Positions 50,952-60,166 of a stretch of DNA of 64,000 bases are shown here, in pieces. Within the stretch, counting starts at the first letter, position 1. Each line of letters opens with the position of its first letter. The translations under genes and the position numbers were made by a program. This DNA is from Paenibacillus pasadenensis DSM 19293 (GTDB lineage: Bacteria > Bacillota > Bacilli > Paenibacillales > Paenibacillaceae). The DNA is taken from contig NZ_AULW01000039.1 of NCBI RefSeq assembly GCF_000422485.1, forward strand, positions 1 through 64,000, given 5' to 3'. Below the pieces are notes generated by a model. The model worked only from the letters and a program-made list of their open reading frames with translations, searched no databases and was not told the origin of the DNA.

Positions 50952-52649
50952 ATGTGGGAAAAATTGATACTGCAGGCCTTCGTCTCCTTGTTGCCCGTAT
51001 TCCTCTATCAGCTATGGATGTATCGGCTGAACCAGGGCCGCAGCTCGATTCCTTTCTTCACCATCGCTTACGGAGCCTCGCTCGCGGCTTGCGTCCTGCT
51101 CACCGAGACGACCCGCTTCGGCTTCGACTTGAACCTGTGGTACATTCCTTTCCTCATGGGCTCCCTGTACGGCGGGGTGCCGGGACTGGCGACGATGTCC
51201 ACGATCTATGCGGCGCTGCGGCTGCCGCAGCTCGACGACGGCGGGGAGACGCTCGGCTTCGTCCTGTTCCTGCTGATCGCCGTGCCGGTGCTGCTGCTGA
51301 CGATCCGGCCGTTCCAGCTCGCGCGGCTCAAGGAAAAGTACAAGATCCTGCTCTTGCTGCTGACGGTCGGGGGAGCTTATCACGCGTTTCTTTATGCCGG
51401 CTATATCCGGCAGTTCGAGCCGGATCGCCTCGCCTCGGCCGCAGGCGATATCGCCGTCATCGCGTTCATCAGCTACATCGCCGTATCGCTGACGCTGTAT
51501 ACGATCCACCAGGTCATCCAGCATTACCAGCTGCAGCATCAGCTGCGGCGGATGTCTTCCAATTATATGAACGAGGTCCACAAGCTCCAGCAGTTCATCG
51601 ACCAGATGGCGATGGGCACGATGGGGACGGTGCTCGTGGACGCGGACGGCAGGATCTCGCATCTCAACGACGCGGCGATCCGCCTCAGCGGCCAGGCGCT
51701 GAAGGGCCGCAGCAAGCTGGAGTTCGCCGGCATGCCGTACGAACGGTTCTTCCGCAGCCAGGAGCCGTTCAAGCAGCTGTTCGACGAAGCGATGAAGGGC
51801 AGCATGTCTCCGTCGACGATACTCGTCGAGGGCGAGCGCTCCTACCTGACGACGGCGTTCCCGATCCGCAACCTGCAGGCCGGCATCGTGACGGGAGCGG
51901 CGATGGTCGTGCAGGACGTCACCGAGCTGACCCAGCTCAGGGACGAGCTCGGACGGATGGAAAGGCTGAGCCTTGTCGGCCAGATGGCCGCCAGCATCAC
52001 GCATGAGATCCGCAATCCGATGGCCGTCATCCGCGGCTTCGTGCAGCTGATGCGCGAGCGCAGCCCGGACAGCCAGCAGGAGTATTTCCGCATCGTCATC
52101 GACGAGCTGGACCGGGCGAACGCCATCATCAACGACTTCCTCTCGCTGGCGCAGAACCGCGTTATCTCCAAGGAGCAGGGCTCTCTCCACGACATCGTCC
52201 AGGAGCTGCTGCCGCTGCTGTGGGCCGACGCCAACCTGCGCGGACAGTCGATCGAGCTGAGCCTCGCCGACGAGATTCCGACGCTTGAGCTCAACGGCAA
52301 GGAAATCAAGCAGCTCGTCCTCAATCTGGCCCGCAACGGCATGGAGGCGATGGGGGAAAAAGGCGTGCTGCGGATCGCGACCCGCTTCAGCGGCTCGGCC
52401 GTGGAGCTGTCGGTGGAGGATGACGGAGAAGGCATCCCGCCGGACAAGCTCGCCCGCCTGTTCGAGCCGTTCTATACGACCAAGGCGCGCGGAACGGGCC
52501 TCGGCCTGCCGCTTTGCCTGAGCATCGCGGAGCGCCACAACGGCCGCATCGACGTCGATTCGGAGCCGGGCCGGGGCACCGTGTTCAAGGTCGTCTTCGA
52601 CAGTCCCGTCCGGGACGGGCTCCGCCTGCGCGGGCCGGACGCCGGCTAG
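50952..52649 (+). CDS. Membrane sensor histidine kinase with PAS domain (KinB-like)
   Basis: This 565-residue kinase has six predicted helices (about 5-195), a PAS domain (205-330; TVLVDADGRISHLNDAAIRL) and a C-terminal kinase core. HisKA contains His351 in AASITHEIRNPMAVIRGFVQ. HATPase motifs are NLARNGMEAM, DDGEGIPPDKL and GTGLGLPLCLSIAE. No receiver domain is present, so an orphan response regulator or Spo0F is the likely partner. The arrangement resembles sporulation kinases KinB/KinD, an inference only. ATG 50952 follows AAAGGGGGG with a long spacing of about 14. Confidence 0.88.
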   Translation: MWEKLILQAFVSLLPVFLYQLWMYRLNQGRSSIPFFTIAYGASLAACVLLTETTRFGFDLNLWYIPFLMGSLYGGVPGLATMSTIYAALRLPQLDDGGETLGFVLFLLIAVPVLLLTIRPFQLARLKEKYKILLLLLTVGGAYHAFLYAGYIRQFEPDRLASAAGDIAVIAFISYIAVSLTLYTIHQVIQHYQLQHQLRRMSSNYMNEVHKLQQFIDQMAMGTMGTVLVDADGRISHLNDAAIRLSGQALKGRSKLEFAGMPYERFFRSQEPFKQLFDEAMKGSMSPSTILVEGERSYLTTAFPIRNLQAGIVTGAAMVVQDVTELTQLRDELGRMERLSLVGQMAASITHEIRNPMAVIRGFVQLMRERSPDSQQEYFRIVIDELDRANAIINDFLSLAQNRVISKEQGSLHDIVQELLPLLWADANLRGQSIELSLADEIPTLELNGKEIKQLVLNLARNGMEAMGEKGVLRIATRFSGSAVELSVEDDGEGIPPDKLARLFEPFYTTKARGTGLGLPLCLSIAERHNGRIDVDSEPGRGTVFKVVFDSPVRDGLRLRGPDAG

Positions 52650-52748
52650 CTCCGCTCCGGGGCATAGTCCGCTGCCGCGAACGGCATACTAGCCCCATAG
52701 CGGCAGCAAGCGGCCGCGTCTATAACCGACAGGAGCTGAACGCATACG

Positions 52749-52877
52749 ATGGCCAATCCGAGCAACGACTCCAAGGAGCAGCAAAAGCAGGAGCAGCAGG
52801 CGGGGCGCAAAACAGCCGCGCCGGGATCGCCCGGCTACGACAAGAAGCTGGACGGACCGAACCGTCCCTCGATCTGA
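52749..52877 (+). CDS. Small hydrophilic protein with C-terminal KLDGPNRPS motif
   Basis: This 42-residue protein is Lys/Gln/Glu-rich at the N-terminus (NDSKEQQKQEQQ) and ends SPGYDKKLDGPNRPSI. I recall short proteins ending in a similar KLxGPNRP motif from Paenibacillus, but no function. AGGAG lies 13 bases before the ATG. Its stop overlaps the next start as TGATG, so the two genes are translationally coupled. The second member being a DUF3905 protein suggests a shared, possibly sporulation-linked, role. Confidence 0.65.
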   Translation: MANPSNDSKEQQKQEQQAGRKTAAPGSPGYDKKLDGPNRPSI

Positions 52878-53212
52878 TGGCGGACGATCCCCGTCTGGAT
52901 CCGTTCGAGATCGACTTCCTGCCCCGCTTCCGCAGCGGCAGAGGGCCGCGGGAGCCGTTTGTGAACCGGTACGGGGTGAAGATCGGCGACCACGAATACG
53001 CCTCGCCGCAGTCGCCGCTCGAGCAGTGGTCGGAGGAGACCGATCCGGCTGTCATGGCCGGCGACGAGTGGGTGCATCCGTACAAGGACATCGGCTTCCA
53101 GACCGCGCAGAACCGCGCCTTGTTCGAGCAGGGCGAGGCGCCGGAGCCCGGTCCGCTCCAGCATCCCGAGCATTCGGCCGAAAGCGGCGTCAAGCCGCCG
53201 CAGGAGCCTTGA
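52877..53212 (+). CDS. DUF3905 domain protein
   Basis: This 111-residue soluble acidic protein resembles DUF3905 proteins of Bacilli. The diagnostic region is YASPQSPLEQWSEETDPAVM followed by GDEWVHPYKDIGFQTAQNR. The start at ATG 52877 overlaps the stop of the upstream small gene by one base. No separate ribosome binding site is needed if translation reinitiates. Function is unknown. A terminator follows. Confidence 0.8.
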   Translation: MADDPRLDPFEIDFLPRFRSGRGPREPFVNRYGVKIGDHEYASPQSPLEQWSEETDPAVMAGDEWVHPYKDIGFQTAQNRALFEQGEAPEPGPLQHPEHSAESGVKPPQEP

Positions 53213-53222
53213 GCTTCGCCGC

Positions 53223-53259
53223 GCCGCCCGTTCCCGCGCAGGAATGAGGCGGCTTTTTT
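53223..53259 (+). terminator. Intrinsic terminator after the DUF3905 gene
   Basis: GCCGCC and GGCGGC pair, with an inner GTTCC/GGAAT helix, followed by TTTTTT. Confidence 0.75.
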
Positions 53260-53325
53260 GGCGGCCGGCCGGACTGGCCGCCGCCGGCCGGCGCGGGCGG
53301 CGTTTCCCTGGCGCCGGCAATCGGG

Positions 53326-53331
53326 TATAAT
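53326..53331 (+). promoter_or_regulatory. -10 box of the bacilliredoxin gene
   Basis: TATAAT is perfect and 48 bases before the ATG; the -35 region (TTTCCC, 17 bp upstream) is weak. Confidence 0.55.
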
Positions 53332-53378
53332 AGCGGGGATAATGCCAATTCCATTTCCCCGAAAGGTGTGGGTTTCAA

Positions 53379-53813
53379 ATGTCGATGTCTTTTGAGCGAT
53401 ACATGTTTGATATGGTGCAGCCGATGAGGGACGAGCTGACGCGCCTCGGCATCCAAGAGCTGCGCACTCCGGAGGAGGTCGAGGAGAAGCTGCCGACGGC
53501 CAAGGGCACGGCGCTCGTCGTCGTCAACTCCGTCTGCGGCTGCGCCGCGGGACAATGCCGTCCAGGCGTCGCCGACGCGCTGGGCCATGACATCACGCCG
53601 GATCATCTGTACACGGTGTTCGCCGGCCAGGACAAGGAAGCGACGGCCAAAGCCCGCGAATACTTCGCGCCGTACCCGCCGTCCTCTCCTTCCATCGCGC
53701 TGATGAAGGACGGCGAGCTCGTGCACTTCATCGAGCGCCATCAGATCGAGAACCGCTCCGCGGCGGACATCTCGGCCGAGCTGACGAGCGCGTTCGACCG
53801 CTACTGCCGCTGA
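53379..53813 (+). CDS. BrxA/BrxB family bacilliredoxin
   Basis: This 144-residue thioredoxin-fold protein carries the family-specific CGC active site (NSVCGCAAGQCRPG). Bacilliredoxins reduce proteins that have been S-bacillithiolated under oxidative stress, so the host probably makes bacillithiol. The N-terminus MSFERYMFDMVQPMRDEL is characteristic. ATG 53379 follows AAAGGTG. It stands 34 bases before nadE and may be cotranscribed. Confidence 0.95.
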   Translation: MSMSFERYMFDMVQPMRDELTRLGIQELRTPEEVEEKLPTAKGTALVVVNSVCGCAAGQCRPGVADALGHDITPDHLYTVFAGQDKEATAKAREYFAPYPPSSPSIALMKDGELVHFIERHQIENRSAADISAELTSAFDRYCR

Positions 53814-53847
53814 TCGTCCCGCCGATTTTCGAAGGAGGAACAAAGCC

Positions 53848-54657
53848 ATGAGCATGCAGCAGGAAATCATAGCCGCGCTCGGCGTCAAGCCGAGCATCGA
53901 TCCGGAGCAGGAAATCCGCCGCAGGGTGGACTTCCTCAAGGAGTATGTCGTCGGCGCCGGCGCTTCGGGCCTGCTGATCGCGATCAGCGGCGGCATCGAC
54001 AGCGCCGTGGCCGCCGGCCTGTGCAAGCGCGCGACGGACGAGCTGACGCAGGAGAAGGGCCGCGAGTACATGACGCTTGGCGTATTCCAGCCTTACGGCG
54101 AGCAGTCGGACATCGCGCACAGCTATGAGGTCGCCGAGGCGTTCGAGCTCAAGCACCGCGTCGAGACGAACATCGCCGAGGCGGTGGACGAGATCGCGCT
54201 CGAGGTCGAGCACGCCCTCAAGTCGATCGGCTTGTCCCGCCATGTGAACCGGGGCGTCAAGGGCAACATCAAGGCGCGCACGCGCATGGTGACCCAGTAT
54301 GCGCTGGCCGGCGAGCTCAATCTGCTCGTCGTCGGCACGGACCACGCGTCCGAGGCGGTCACCGGCTTCTACACCAAATGGGGCGATGGAGCGGTCGACA
54401 TCACTCCGCTCAGCACGCTCAACAAGCATCAGGTGCGCCAGCTGGCCGCCGCGCTCGGCGTGCCGCGGAGCGTCCAGGACAAGGCTCCGACGGCCGGCCT
54501 CTGGGAAGGCCAGACCGACGAGGGCGAGCTCGGCATCAAGTACGACGACAACAGCGCCTATCTGGAAGGCCGCGAGATTCCGGATGCCGCGCGCGAGCTG
54601 CTGGAGAAGCAGTACGTCAAGACGATGCACAAGCGCGCCCCGATCCCGGGCATCTGA
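53848..54657 (+). CDS. nadE: NH3-dependent NAD+ synthetase
   Basis: This 269-residue enzyme adenylates and amidates nicotinic acid adenine dinucleotide to NAD. It has the P-loop SGGIDSAVAAGL, the central TRMVTQYALAGELNLLVVGTDH (shown in part: YALAGELNLLVVGTDH), and the substrate region PTAGLWEGQTDEGELG. It lacks a glutaminase domain, so ammonia is the nitrogen source. ATG 53848 follows AAGGAGGA. It ends 10 bases before acpS. Confidence 0.96.
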   Translation: MSMQQEIIAALGVKPSIDPEQEIRRRVDFLKEYVVGAGASGLLIAISGGIDSAVAAGLCKRATDELTQEKGREYMTLGVFQPYGEQSDIAHSYEVAEAFELKHRVETNIAEAVDEIALEVEHALKSIGLSRHVNRGVKGNIKARTRMVTQYALAGELNLLVVGTDHASEAVTGFYTKWGDGAVDITPLSTLNKHQVRQLAAALGVPRSVQDKAPTAGLWEGQTDEGELGIKYDDNSAYLEGREIPDAARELLEKQYVKTMHKRAPIPGI

Positions 54658-54667
54658 GGCACGTCCG

Positions 54668-55054
54668 ATGATCGCCGGCATCGGCCATGATCTATGCGAC
54701 ATCGGCCGCGTGGAGCGGATGCTCGCAGGCGAGGCCGGAGCGAAATTCCTCCGCCGCATTCTGACCGACGAGGAGCTGGAGCTTGCCGCCGGCCTTGCGG
54801 GGCGCAGGCTGGCGGAGTTCGCCGCCGGCCGCTTCGCCGCCAAGGAAGCGGCCGTCAAGGCGCTCGGCTGCGGCATCGGAGCGAGCGCCGGCTTCCGCGA
54901 CGTCTCGATCCTGCGCGCGCCGTCGGGCAAGCCGGTCTGCCGGCTCTCCGCCCGCTCCGCGGCCGCCCTCGGGCTCGGCCCTTCGGCGGCGCTGCATGTC
55001 AGCATCACGCATGAGCGGCAGCTCGCTTCGGCTGTTGTCGTTCTGGAGACCTAA
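54668..55054 (+). CDS. acpS: Holo-[acyl-carrier-protein] synthase
   Basis: This 128-residue enzyme transfers 4'-phosphopantetheine from CoA to acyl carrier protein. Both family motifs are present: GIGHDLCDIGRVERM with the metal-binding Asp, and FAAGRFAAKEAAVKALG; a third is HVSITHERQLASAVVV. The start ATG 54668 gives the normal length of about 125 residues, with only GAGG as a weak binding site in the gap after nadE. A terminator follows. Confidence 0.94.
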   Translation: MIAGIGHDLCDIGRVERMLAGEAGAKFLRRILTDEELELAAGLAGRRLAEFAAGRFAAKEAAVKALGCGIGASAGFRDVSILRAPSGKPVCRLSARSAAALGLGPSAALHVSITHERQLASAVVVLET

Positions 55055-55074
55055 TGAATACCTTCGATCCCTTG

Positions 55075-55105
55075 ACCCTGGACGCTTCGGCGCCCAGGGT
55101 TTTTT
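55075..55105 (+). terminator. Intrinsic terminator after acpS
   Basis: ACCCTGG-A-CGC-TTCG-GCG-C-CCAGGGT then TTTTTT. Confidence 0.92.
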
Positions 55106-55259
55106 CGTATCATTTGAACCAATTTAAGGCAATTAAATTAAAATTTATGGGATTCGACAGTTTTTTCATCGCCAACTTGCTAGGATTCATTTAATCCGAT
55201 GCGAAAAAGGGGGAACTCTGCAGCACGGGGAAGATCTGACACCGACAGAGGAGGCAGCG

Positions 55260-56051
55260 ATGAGGAGAAGGGAAGCAGGAATACGCGCGATACGCAAGCC
55301 GCTCAAGCCCTGGTGCACCGTCGACGACTTCGACAGGAACCCGGCGGACAAGCAGGAACGGGAGAGGCCCGGAGAACAGAAGGAAAAGACGGATTTGGGC
55401 CCGCATGCCAAGCATGCGGAGGCAATCCGGAAGCTGGCCGGAGAGATCGAGAAGCTGACGCTCGTCAAGCCGCATCTGTTCCTCTATGCGGATGAAGCGG
55501 GCGTCGTGCGCCATATCCAAGGCGAAAGCCGGCTGACGTCCCGGCTGGGGGAGGCCGGACTGCGCGCCGGGGCCAGCCTGGCGCGGGAGCAGGCGGGCCG
55601 CAATGCGGTAGCGCTGGCTATGGCGACCGGCCGGCTGTCCGTCGTCGAAGGGCTGGAGCATGACAAGCGGGCCTTCGGGGCGTTGTCCTGGATCTGCTCG
55701 CCGCTGCGGCGGGAGGCTCGGACCAGCGGATACGTGGCGCTCGGCAGCCCGCCGAGCGGCGAGCTTGCGTTCCGCGTGCCGCTGCTGCAGCAGCTGGCGC
55801 GCTCCGTAGAGGGGCGGACGGAGCGTGCGGCGTCCGATCCGGACACGGTCCAAAAGCGGCTGGAGGAGCATCGGCTGACCTTCCGCGAAATGCAGGTCGC
55901 CGGCGACTGGCTGGAGGGGCTGACCGTGGAGGAGATCGCGGATCGGCTCGGCATTGCCGAGCAGACGGTGCGGACGTTCATCAAAAAAATATATGCAAAG
56001 ACCGGCGTGAACCATAAAGGGGAGTTCTTCATCCGGTTTTTGAAGCGATAG
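55260..56051 (+). CDS. GAF-domain transcriptional regulator with LuxR-type helix-turn-helix
   Basis: This 263-residue protein combines a GAF-like domain (about 70-165) of the kind found at the N-terminus of AcoR activators (AGRNAVALAMATGRLSVVEGLEH) with a C-terminal LuxR helix-turn-helix (REMQVAGDWLEGLTVEEIAD, then IAEQTVRTFIKKIYAKTGVN). No receiver or ATPase domain is present. ATG 55260 follows GAGGAGG. It is read in the same direction as, and about 200 bases before, the trpCBA-aminotransferase operon, with no terminator seen between, so it is the best candidate for its regulator. Confidence 0.8.
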   Translation: MRRREAGIRAIRKPLKPWCTVDDFDRNPADKQERERPGEQKEKTDLGPHAKHAEAIRKLAGEIEKLTLVKPHLFLYADEAGVVRHIQGESRLTSRLGEAGLRAGASLAREQAGRNAVALAMATGRLSVVEGLEHDKRAFGALSWICSPLRREARTSGYVALGSPPSGELAFRVPLLQQLARSVEGRTERAASDPDTVQKRLEEHRLTFREMQVAGDWLEGLTVEEIADRLGIAEQTVRTFIKKIYAKTGVNHKGEFFIRFLKR

Positions 56052-56252
56052 GCTCTTGCCCCGCCTGGAAGCGCGGGCAATCGGCTCCTACAATACCCAA
56101 TTTAGGGCATATGACGATGCGGCCGTTTTGACTATGATGGACGCAGTTTCCCCATCCTTTTACATCAGCAGGCAAGAGCCGCGCCCAAACGCGCGCGCAA
56201 TCGGCCGAAATCGGCGGACTTCCGCCTATCGGGAAGGAGCTGAAGGCTAGGC
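56052..56252 (+). other. Leader region of the trpC operon
   Basis: About 200 bases. No T-box (no NGGTGGNACCGCG-like element), no repeated GAG/UAG TRAP target, and no terminator/antiterminator pair was recognised. A short palindrome CCCAATTTAGGG lies near 56096-56107, and TTGACT (56128-56133) lacks a matching -10. A promoter here is likely but not resolved. Confidence 0.45.
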
Positions 56253-57095
56253 ATGTTCATGCTGGACGAAATCGTAGCCCACAAGCGTGTAGAGCTGGAG
56301 CGCAAAAAAAGAGAGGCGAGCGCCGCGCGGCTGCGGGACAAGCTGGCTGCGGCGAGAGCGCCGCGGGATTTCCGAGGGGCGCTGAAGGCGCCGGGCATCT
56401 CGCTGATCGCCGAGATCAAGCGCAAGTCGCCGTCGAAGGGGGAATTCCGCGCGAAGTTCGAGCCGGAGCAGCTGGCGAGGGCGTATGAGGCGGGCGGAGC
56501 CAGCGCGATCTCGGTGCTGGCGGACGAGGCGTTTTTCGGCAACGGAGCGTCTGTCGTGGAGCAGGTGGCCAATCTCGGCGGGCTGTCGCTGCCGGTGATG
56601 TACAAGGACTTCATCGTGGACGAGTACCAGATCCTCGAGGCCCGCGCGGTCGGCGCGGACGCGGCGCTCGTCATCGTGCGCTCGGTGCCGGACGACCGGC
56701 AGCTGGCCGAGCTGCTCGCGCTGGCGGGAGAGCTGGGCATGGGCGTCATCGCGGAATGCTTCACGCCGGCCGACGCGGAGCGGGCGCTTGGCGCCGGAGC
56801 GAAAATCGTCGGCATCAACAACCGCGACCTGCAGACGTTCGAGGTGGACATCCGGCGGGCGGGCCAAATCCGGGCGCTGCTCGGGGAGGACATCGTCACC
56901 GTAAGCGAGAGCGGCATGCATTCTCGCTCTGATGCGTTGCAGGCGCAAAGCGACGGGTTCGACGCGATGCTCGTCGGCGAGGCGATTCTGAGCGCCGCCG
57001 ATCCGGGCGAGGCGGTGCGCCGCTTCGTCGGACGAGAGGCGGAAGGCGGAGCGGCCGAAGAGGCTGCGGCAGGAAAGGAAGGAGTGGCGGGATGA
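56253..57095 (+). CDS. trpC: Indole-3-glycerol-phosphate synthase
   Basis: This 280-residue TIM-barrel enzyme closes the indole ring to give indole-3-glycerol phosphate. Catalytic-type residues are present: Glu54 and Lys56 in [12 protein letters not shown], Lys118 in [11 protein letters not shown], and Asn190 in [10 protein letters not shown]. The tract LPVMYKDF differs from the usual LRKDF, and the C-terminus carries a Gly/Ala/Glu-rich tail of about 18 residues. ATG 56253 follows AAGGAG at some distance; ATG 56259 is an alternative. It opens the cluster and overlaps trpB by ATGA. Confidence 0.92.
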   Translation: MFMLDEIVAHKRVELERKKREASAARLRDKLAAARAPRDFRGALKAPGISLIAEIKRKSPSKGEFRAKFEPEQLARAYEAGGASAISVLADEAFFGNGASVVEQVANLGGLSLPVMYKDFIVDEYQILEARAVGADAALVIVRSVPDDRQLAELLALAGELGMGVIAECFTPADAERALGAGAKIVGINNRDLQTFEVDIRRAGQIRALLGEDIVTVSESGMHSRSDALQAQSDGFDAMLVGEAILSAADPGEAVRRFVGREAEGGAAEEAAAGKEGVAG

Positions 57096-58285
57096 ACGAG
57101 TTCTACGGCCCGTTCGGCGGGGCATTCGTCGCGGAGACGCTGATTCGCAATCTGGAGGAGCTGAAGCGGGAGTATGCGGCCGTCCGCGAGGACGGGACGT
57201 TCCTTGCGCAGATCGACCGGCTGCTGCGGGAGTTCGTCGGCCGGCCGACGCCGATCACGCCGCTGGAGCGGCTGAGCGGAGAGCGGGGCGGAGCGCGCGT
57301 GTACCTCAAGCGGGAGGACTTGACCCATACCGGCGCGCACAAGATCAACAACGCGCTGGCGCAGGCGCTGCTGGCAAAGCGCATGGGCAAGAAGCGCATC
57401 GTCGCGGAGACCGGAGCGGGCCAGCACGGCGTCGCGGTCGCGACCGCCTGCTGCAAGCTGGGCCTCGAATGCGTCGTCTACATGGGCGCGGTCGATGCGG
57501 CCCGCCAGGCACCGAACGTGCAGCGCATGAAGCTGCTCGGAGCCGACCTGAGGCTCGTCACGCTCGGACAGCAGACGCTCAAGGACGCGATCAGCGAAGC
57601 GATCCGCGACTGGATCGCGAACGTCGACACGACGCATTACCTGCTCGGCTCGGCGGTCGGACCGCAGCCGTTTCCCGAGATCGTGCGCGACTTCCAGTCC
57701 GTCATCGGCCGCGAAGCCCGCGAGCAGCTGCTGCAGGCGGAGGGCCGGCTGCCGGACGCGGTCGTCGCCTGCGTCGGCGGCGGCAGCAACGCGATCGGCA
57801 TCTTCAGCGGCTTCCTGAGCGACCCCGCGGTGCGCCTGATCGGCGTGCAGGCGGCCGGCGAGGGGCTGGAGTCGGGCAAGCACGCGGCTCCGCTCGTGCA
57901 GGGCACGCTCGGCATCATCCAGGGCAGCCTGACCTACATGCTGCAGGACGAGCACGGCGGCATCCGCGAGACGCACAGCATCGCGCCGGGCCTCGATTAT
58001 CCGGGCGCTGGCCCGCAGCACAGCTACCTCAAGGACAGCGGCCGCGTGGAGTACACGTCGGCGACCGACCGCGAGGCGCTGGAGGCGTTCCGCTGCCTGT
58101 GCCGGACGGAGGGCATCCTGCCGGCGCTGGAGTCGGCCCATGCGGTGGCGCACGCGCTGAAGCTGGCGCCGTCGATGGAGCCGGGACAGATCGTGCTGGT
58201 CAACCTGTCGGGGCGCGGAGACAAGGATCTGAGCCAGGCCATCGAGGCGCTGGACAAGCTGGAGCTGGAAGGAGCGAGGGCATGA
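57092..58285 (+). CDS. trpB: Tryptophan synthase beta chain
   Basis: This 397-residue PLP enzyme condenses indole with serine. All key features of TrpB1-type enzymes are present: PLP-lysine Lys84 in [11 protein letters not shown], catalytic Glu106 in [11 protein letters not shown], the phosphate-binding GGGSNAIG and the C-terminal NLSGRGDKD. The start overlaps trpC and the end overlaps trpA, both by ATGA, so the synthase subunits are made together. Compared with usual TrpB, the N-terminus is short ([17 protein letters not shown]). Confidence 0.95.
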   Translation: MNEFYGPFGGAFVAETLIRNLEELKREYAAVREDGTFLAQIDRLLREFVGRPTPITPLERLSGERGGARVYLKREDLTHTGAHKINNALAQALLAKRMGKKRIVAETGAGQHGVAVATACCKLGLECVVYMGAVDAARQAPNVQRMKLLGADLRLVTLGQQTLKDAISEAIRDWIANVDTTHYLLGSAVGPQPFPEIVRDFQSVIGREAREQLLQAEGRLPDAVVACVGGGSNAIGIFSGFLSDPAVRLIGVQAAGEGLESGKHAAPLVQGTLGIIQGSLTYMLQDEHGGIRETHSIAPGLDYPGAGPQHSYLKDSGRVEYTSATDREALEAFRCLCRTEGILPALESAHAVAHALKLAPSMEPGQIVLVNLSGRGDKDLSQAIEALDKLELEGARA

Positions 58286-59091
58286 GCCGGATCGAAACGA
58301 TGTTCAGCAGGCTGAAGGAGCGCGGCGAGAAGGCGCTCATCCCTTATCTGCCATGCGGCTACCCCGAGCCGGGAAGCACGCCGGGACTGATCCGCGCGAT
58401 CGCGGATGCGGGCGCGGACATGATCGAGCTCGGCGTGCCTTATGCCGATCCGCTCGCCGACGGCCCGGCCATCCAGGAGGCGAGCCTGCAGGCCGTGCTT
58501 GGCGGCACCCGGCTGCGCGATTGCCTGGAGACGGTCGCCGGAATGCGGCGCGAGGGGCTGGAGCTGCCGGTCGCGCTGATGGGCTATGCGAATTCCTTTC
58601 TCGCCTACGGCCTGGAGAAGCTGGCCCATGACGCGGCGCTGGCCGGCGTGGACGGCTTCATCATCCCCGATCTTCCGTCGACGATGGCCGCGCCTTGGGT
58701 CGACGTGTTCCGTCCGCAAGGGCTGGACCTGATCTTCTTCATCGCGCCGACGACGACGCCGGAGCGGGCGCAGGCGGTGGTCGAGCAGGGCAGCGGCTTC
58801 CTCTACTGCATCTCGGTCGCCGGGGTGACCGGCGAGCGGGAGCGGATGCCGGAGGAGCTGGAGCGCTTCCTGGACGAGGTCCGCCGCCGGACGGAGCTGC
58901 CGCTCGCGGTCGGCTTCGGCATCTCCCATGCCGGCCATGTGGAGGAGGTCAGCCGCTACGCCGATGGGGCGATCGTCGGCAGCGCGCTCGTCAACCTGAT
59001 CCGCCGCACGCCGGCGGATCAGGTCGAGGCCGAGGTCGGCCGATTCATCGGCGAGCTCAAGCAGGCGACCGGCAAGGCCCAGCATGTCTGA
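58282..59091 (+). CDS. trpA: Tryptophan synthase alpha chain
   Basis: This 269-residue TIM-barrel subunit splits indole-3-glycerol phosphate into indole and glyceraldehyde 3-phosphate. Glu49 (MIELGVP) and Asp60 (DPLADGP) coincide with the catalytic pair of the Salmonella enzyme. Differences include YADP in place of the usual [12 protein letters not shown] after IIPDLP where EE is typical, and CISVAGVTG. These suggest a divergent copy that is still catalytic. It overlaps the oxidoreductase gene by eight bases, which ties tryptophan genes to the following sugar genes. Confidence 0.92.
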   Translation: MSRIETMFSRLKERGEKALIPYLPCGYPEPGSTPGLIRAIADAGADMIELGVPYADPLADGPAIQEASLQAVLGGTRLRDCLETVAGMRREGLELPVALMGYANSFLAYGLEKLAHDAALAGVDGFIIPDLPSTMAAPWVDVFRPQGLDLIFFIAPTTTPERAQAVVEQGSGFLYCISVAGVTGERERMPEELERFLDEVRRRTELPLAVGFGISHAGHVEEVSRYADGAIVGSALVNLIRRTPADQVEAEVGRFIGELKQATGKAQHV

Positions 59092-60124
59092 GCCGCTGCG
59101 GTCGCTGCTCGTCGGCTTCGGCCGCGCGGGCCGCGAGCTGCATCTGCCCTGCCTGCGCAAGGCGGCGGCGCTGCCGTCGCTGCGGGGGCGCCTGCAAGGC
59201 CCGGTCGGCGTGCTCGATCCGGGGCTGACGGGGGAGGAGGCGGCTCCGCCGGACGCGGCGCTGCTGGCGGGCTGGCCGGAGGCGGCGCGCGACTACCCGC
59301 CGGAGCGGACGGTCGTGCATGTGTGCACGCCGCCGGGCCAGCATGCCGAGGCGGCGGAGCAGGCGGCGCGGCACGGCTACCGTCGGCTGATCGTCGAAAA
59401 GCCGCTGGCCGGCACGCTGGAGGAGGCGGATGCGATCCTGTCGCTGCAGCGGCGCTGCGGCCTGGATCTGCTCGTCGTGGCGAACTGGCTGTCCAGCGCG
59501 CTCTACAAGACGATCCGCCAGCGGATGGACAGCGGCCGCCTCGGAAGGCTGCGGAGCATCGACGCCTGCCAGAACAAGGCCCGCCTGTCCCGCAGCCTGC
59601 GGCAGCCGGGCCACGACAGCGCGTTCGACGTCGAGCTGCCGCATCTGGCCGCGCTGGCGCTCGCGCTCGGCGGCGAGGCGGCGCAGGTGACAGGCGCGGC
59701 GGCCGAGGACATGGTCGTCGGCGAGCGGCGGCTGCCGCTGCTCGGACGGGCCGAGCTGACGCTGCAGCATGCCGCAGGCGCCGTTTCCCGCATCCGCTCG
59801 GATCTCATGAGCCCGGTGCGGGAGCGCAGGCTCGAGCTGGAATTCGACGACGCGGCCGTGACCGGCTACTTCCCGGCCAGCGGCGACGACAGCTATTCCT
59901 GGCTCGAGGTGAGGAGCCGGGACGGACGGATCGTCGAGCAGCTATGGCTGGAGGACGATCCGCTGACGGCCGTGCTGGAGGAGTTCTATCTCTATTACGC
60001 CGGCATCGGATCGAGTCCGCTCAGCGGCGCCGCTTTCAACCGCGCGGTCATGAAGGTTCTGGAAGACGCCAAGGCGATTCCCGCCCGCGAGCGGCCGGCC
60101 CGTCCGGCAGCCGCCGGCGGCTGA
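59084..60124 (+). CDS. Gfo/Idh/MocA family oxidoreductase in the trp-aminotransferase cluster
   Basis: This 346-residue dehydrogenase has an N-terminal nucleotide-binding motif (LLVGFGRAGRELHLP) and the family EKPLAGTLEEAD near residue 107. Conserved Asp/His residues in AFDVELPHLAALAL correspond to the catalytic region. Homologues in amino-sugar pathways (NtdC, RifL type) oxidise a sugar hydroxyl so that a DegT enzyme can aminate it. That role is inferred from the neighbouring genes. ATG 59084 lies inside the trpA end. Confidence 0.88.
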   Translation: MSEPLRSLLVGFGRAGRELHLPCLRKAAALPSLRGRLQGPVGVLDPGLTGEEAAPPDAALLAGWPEAARDYPPERTVVHVCTPPGQHAEAAEQAARHGYRRLIVEKPLAGTLEEADAILSLQRRCGLDLLVVANWLSSALYKTIRQRMDSGRLGRLRSIDACQNKARLSRSLRQPGHDSAFDVELPHLAALALALGGEAAQVTGAAAEDMVVGERRLPLLGRAELTLQHAAGAVSRIRSDLMSPVRERRLELEFDDAAVTGYFPASGDDSYSWLEVRSRDGRIVEQLWLEDDPLTAVLEEFYLYYAGIGSSPLSGAAFNRAVMKVLEDAKAIPARERPARPAAAGG

Positions 60125-60166
60125 GCAACGAAAAAGAGGCCAAGACGCCAGAGAGGGGCATCGATC

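Noticed and set aside
56052-56252. T-box or TRAP-type tryptophan leader before trpC
   Set aside because: No T-box core, specifier-like structure, GAG/UAG series or antiterminator was found.
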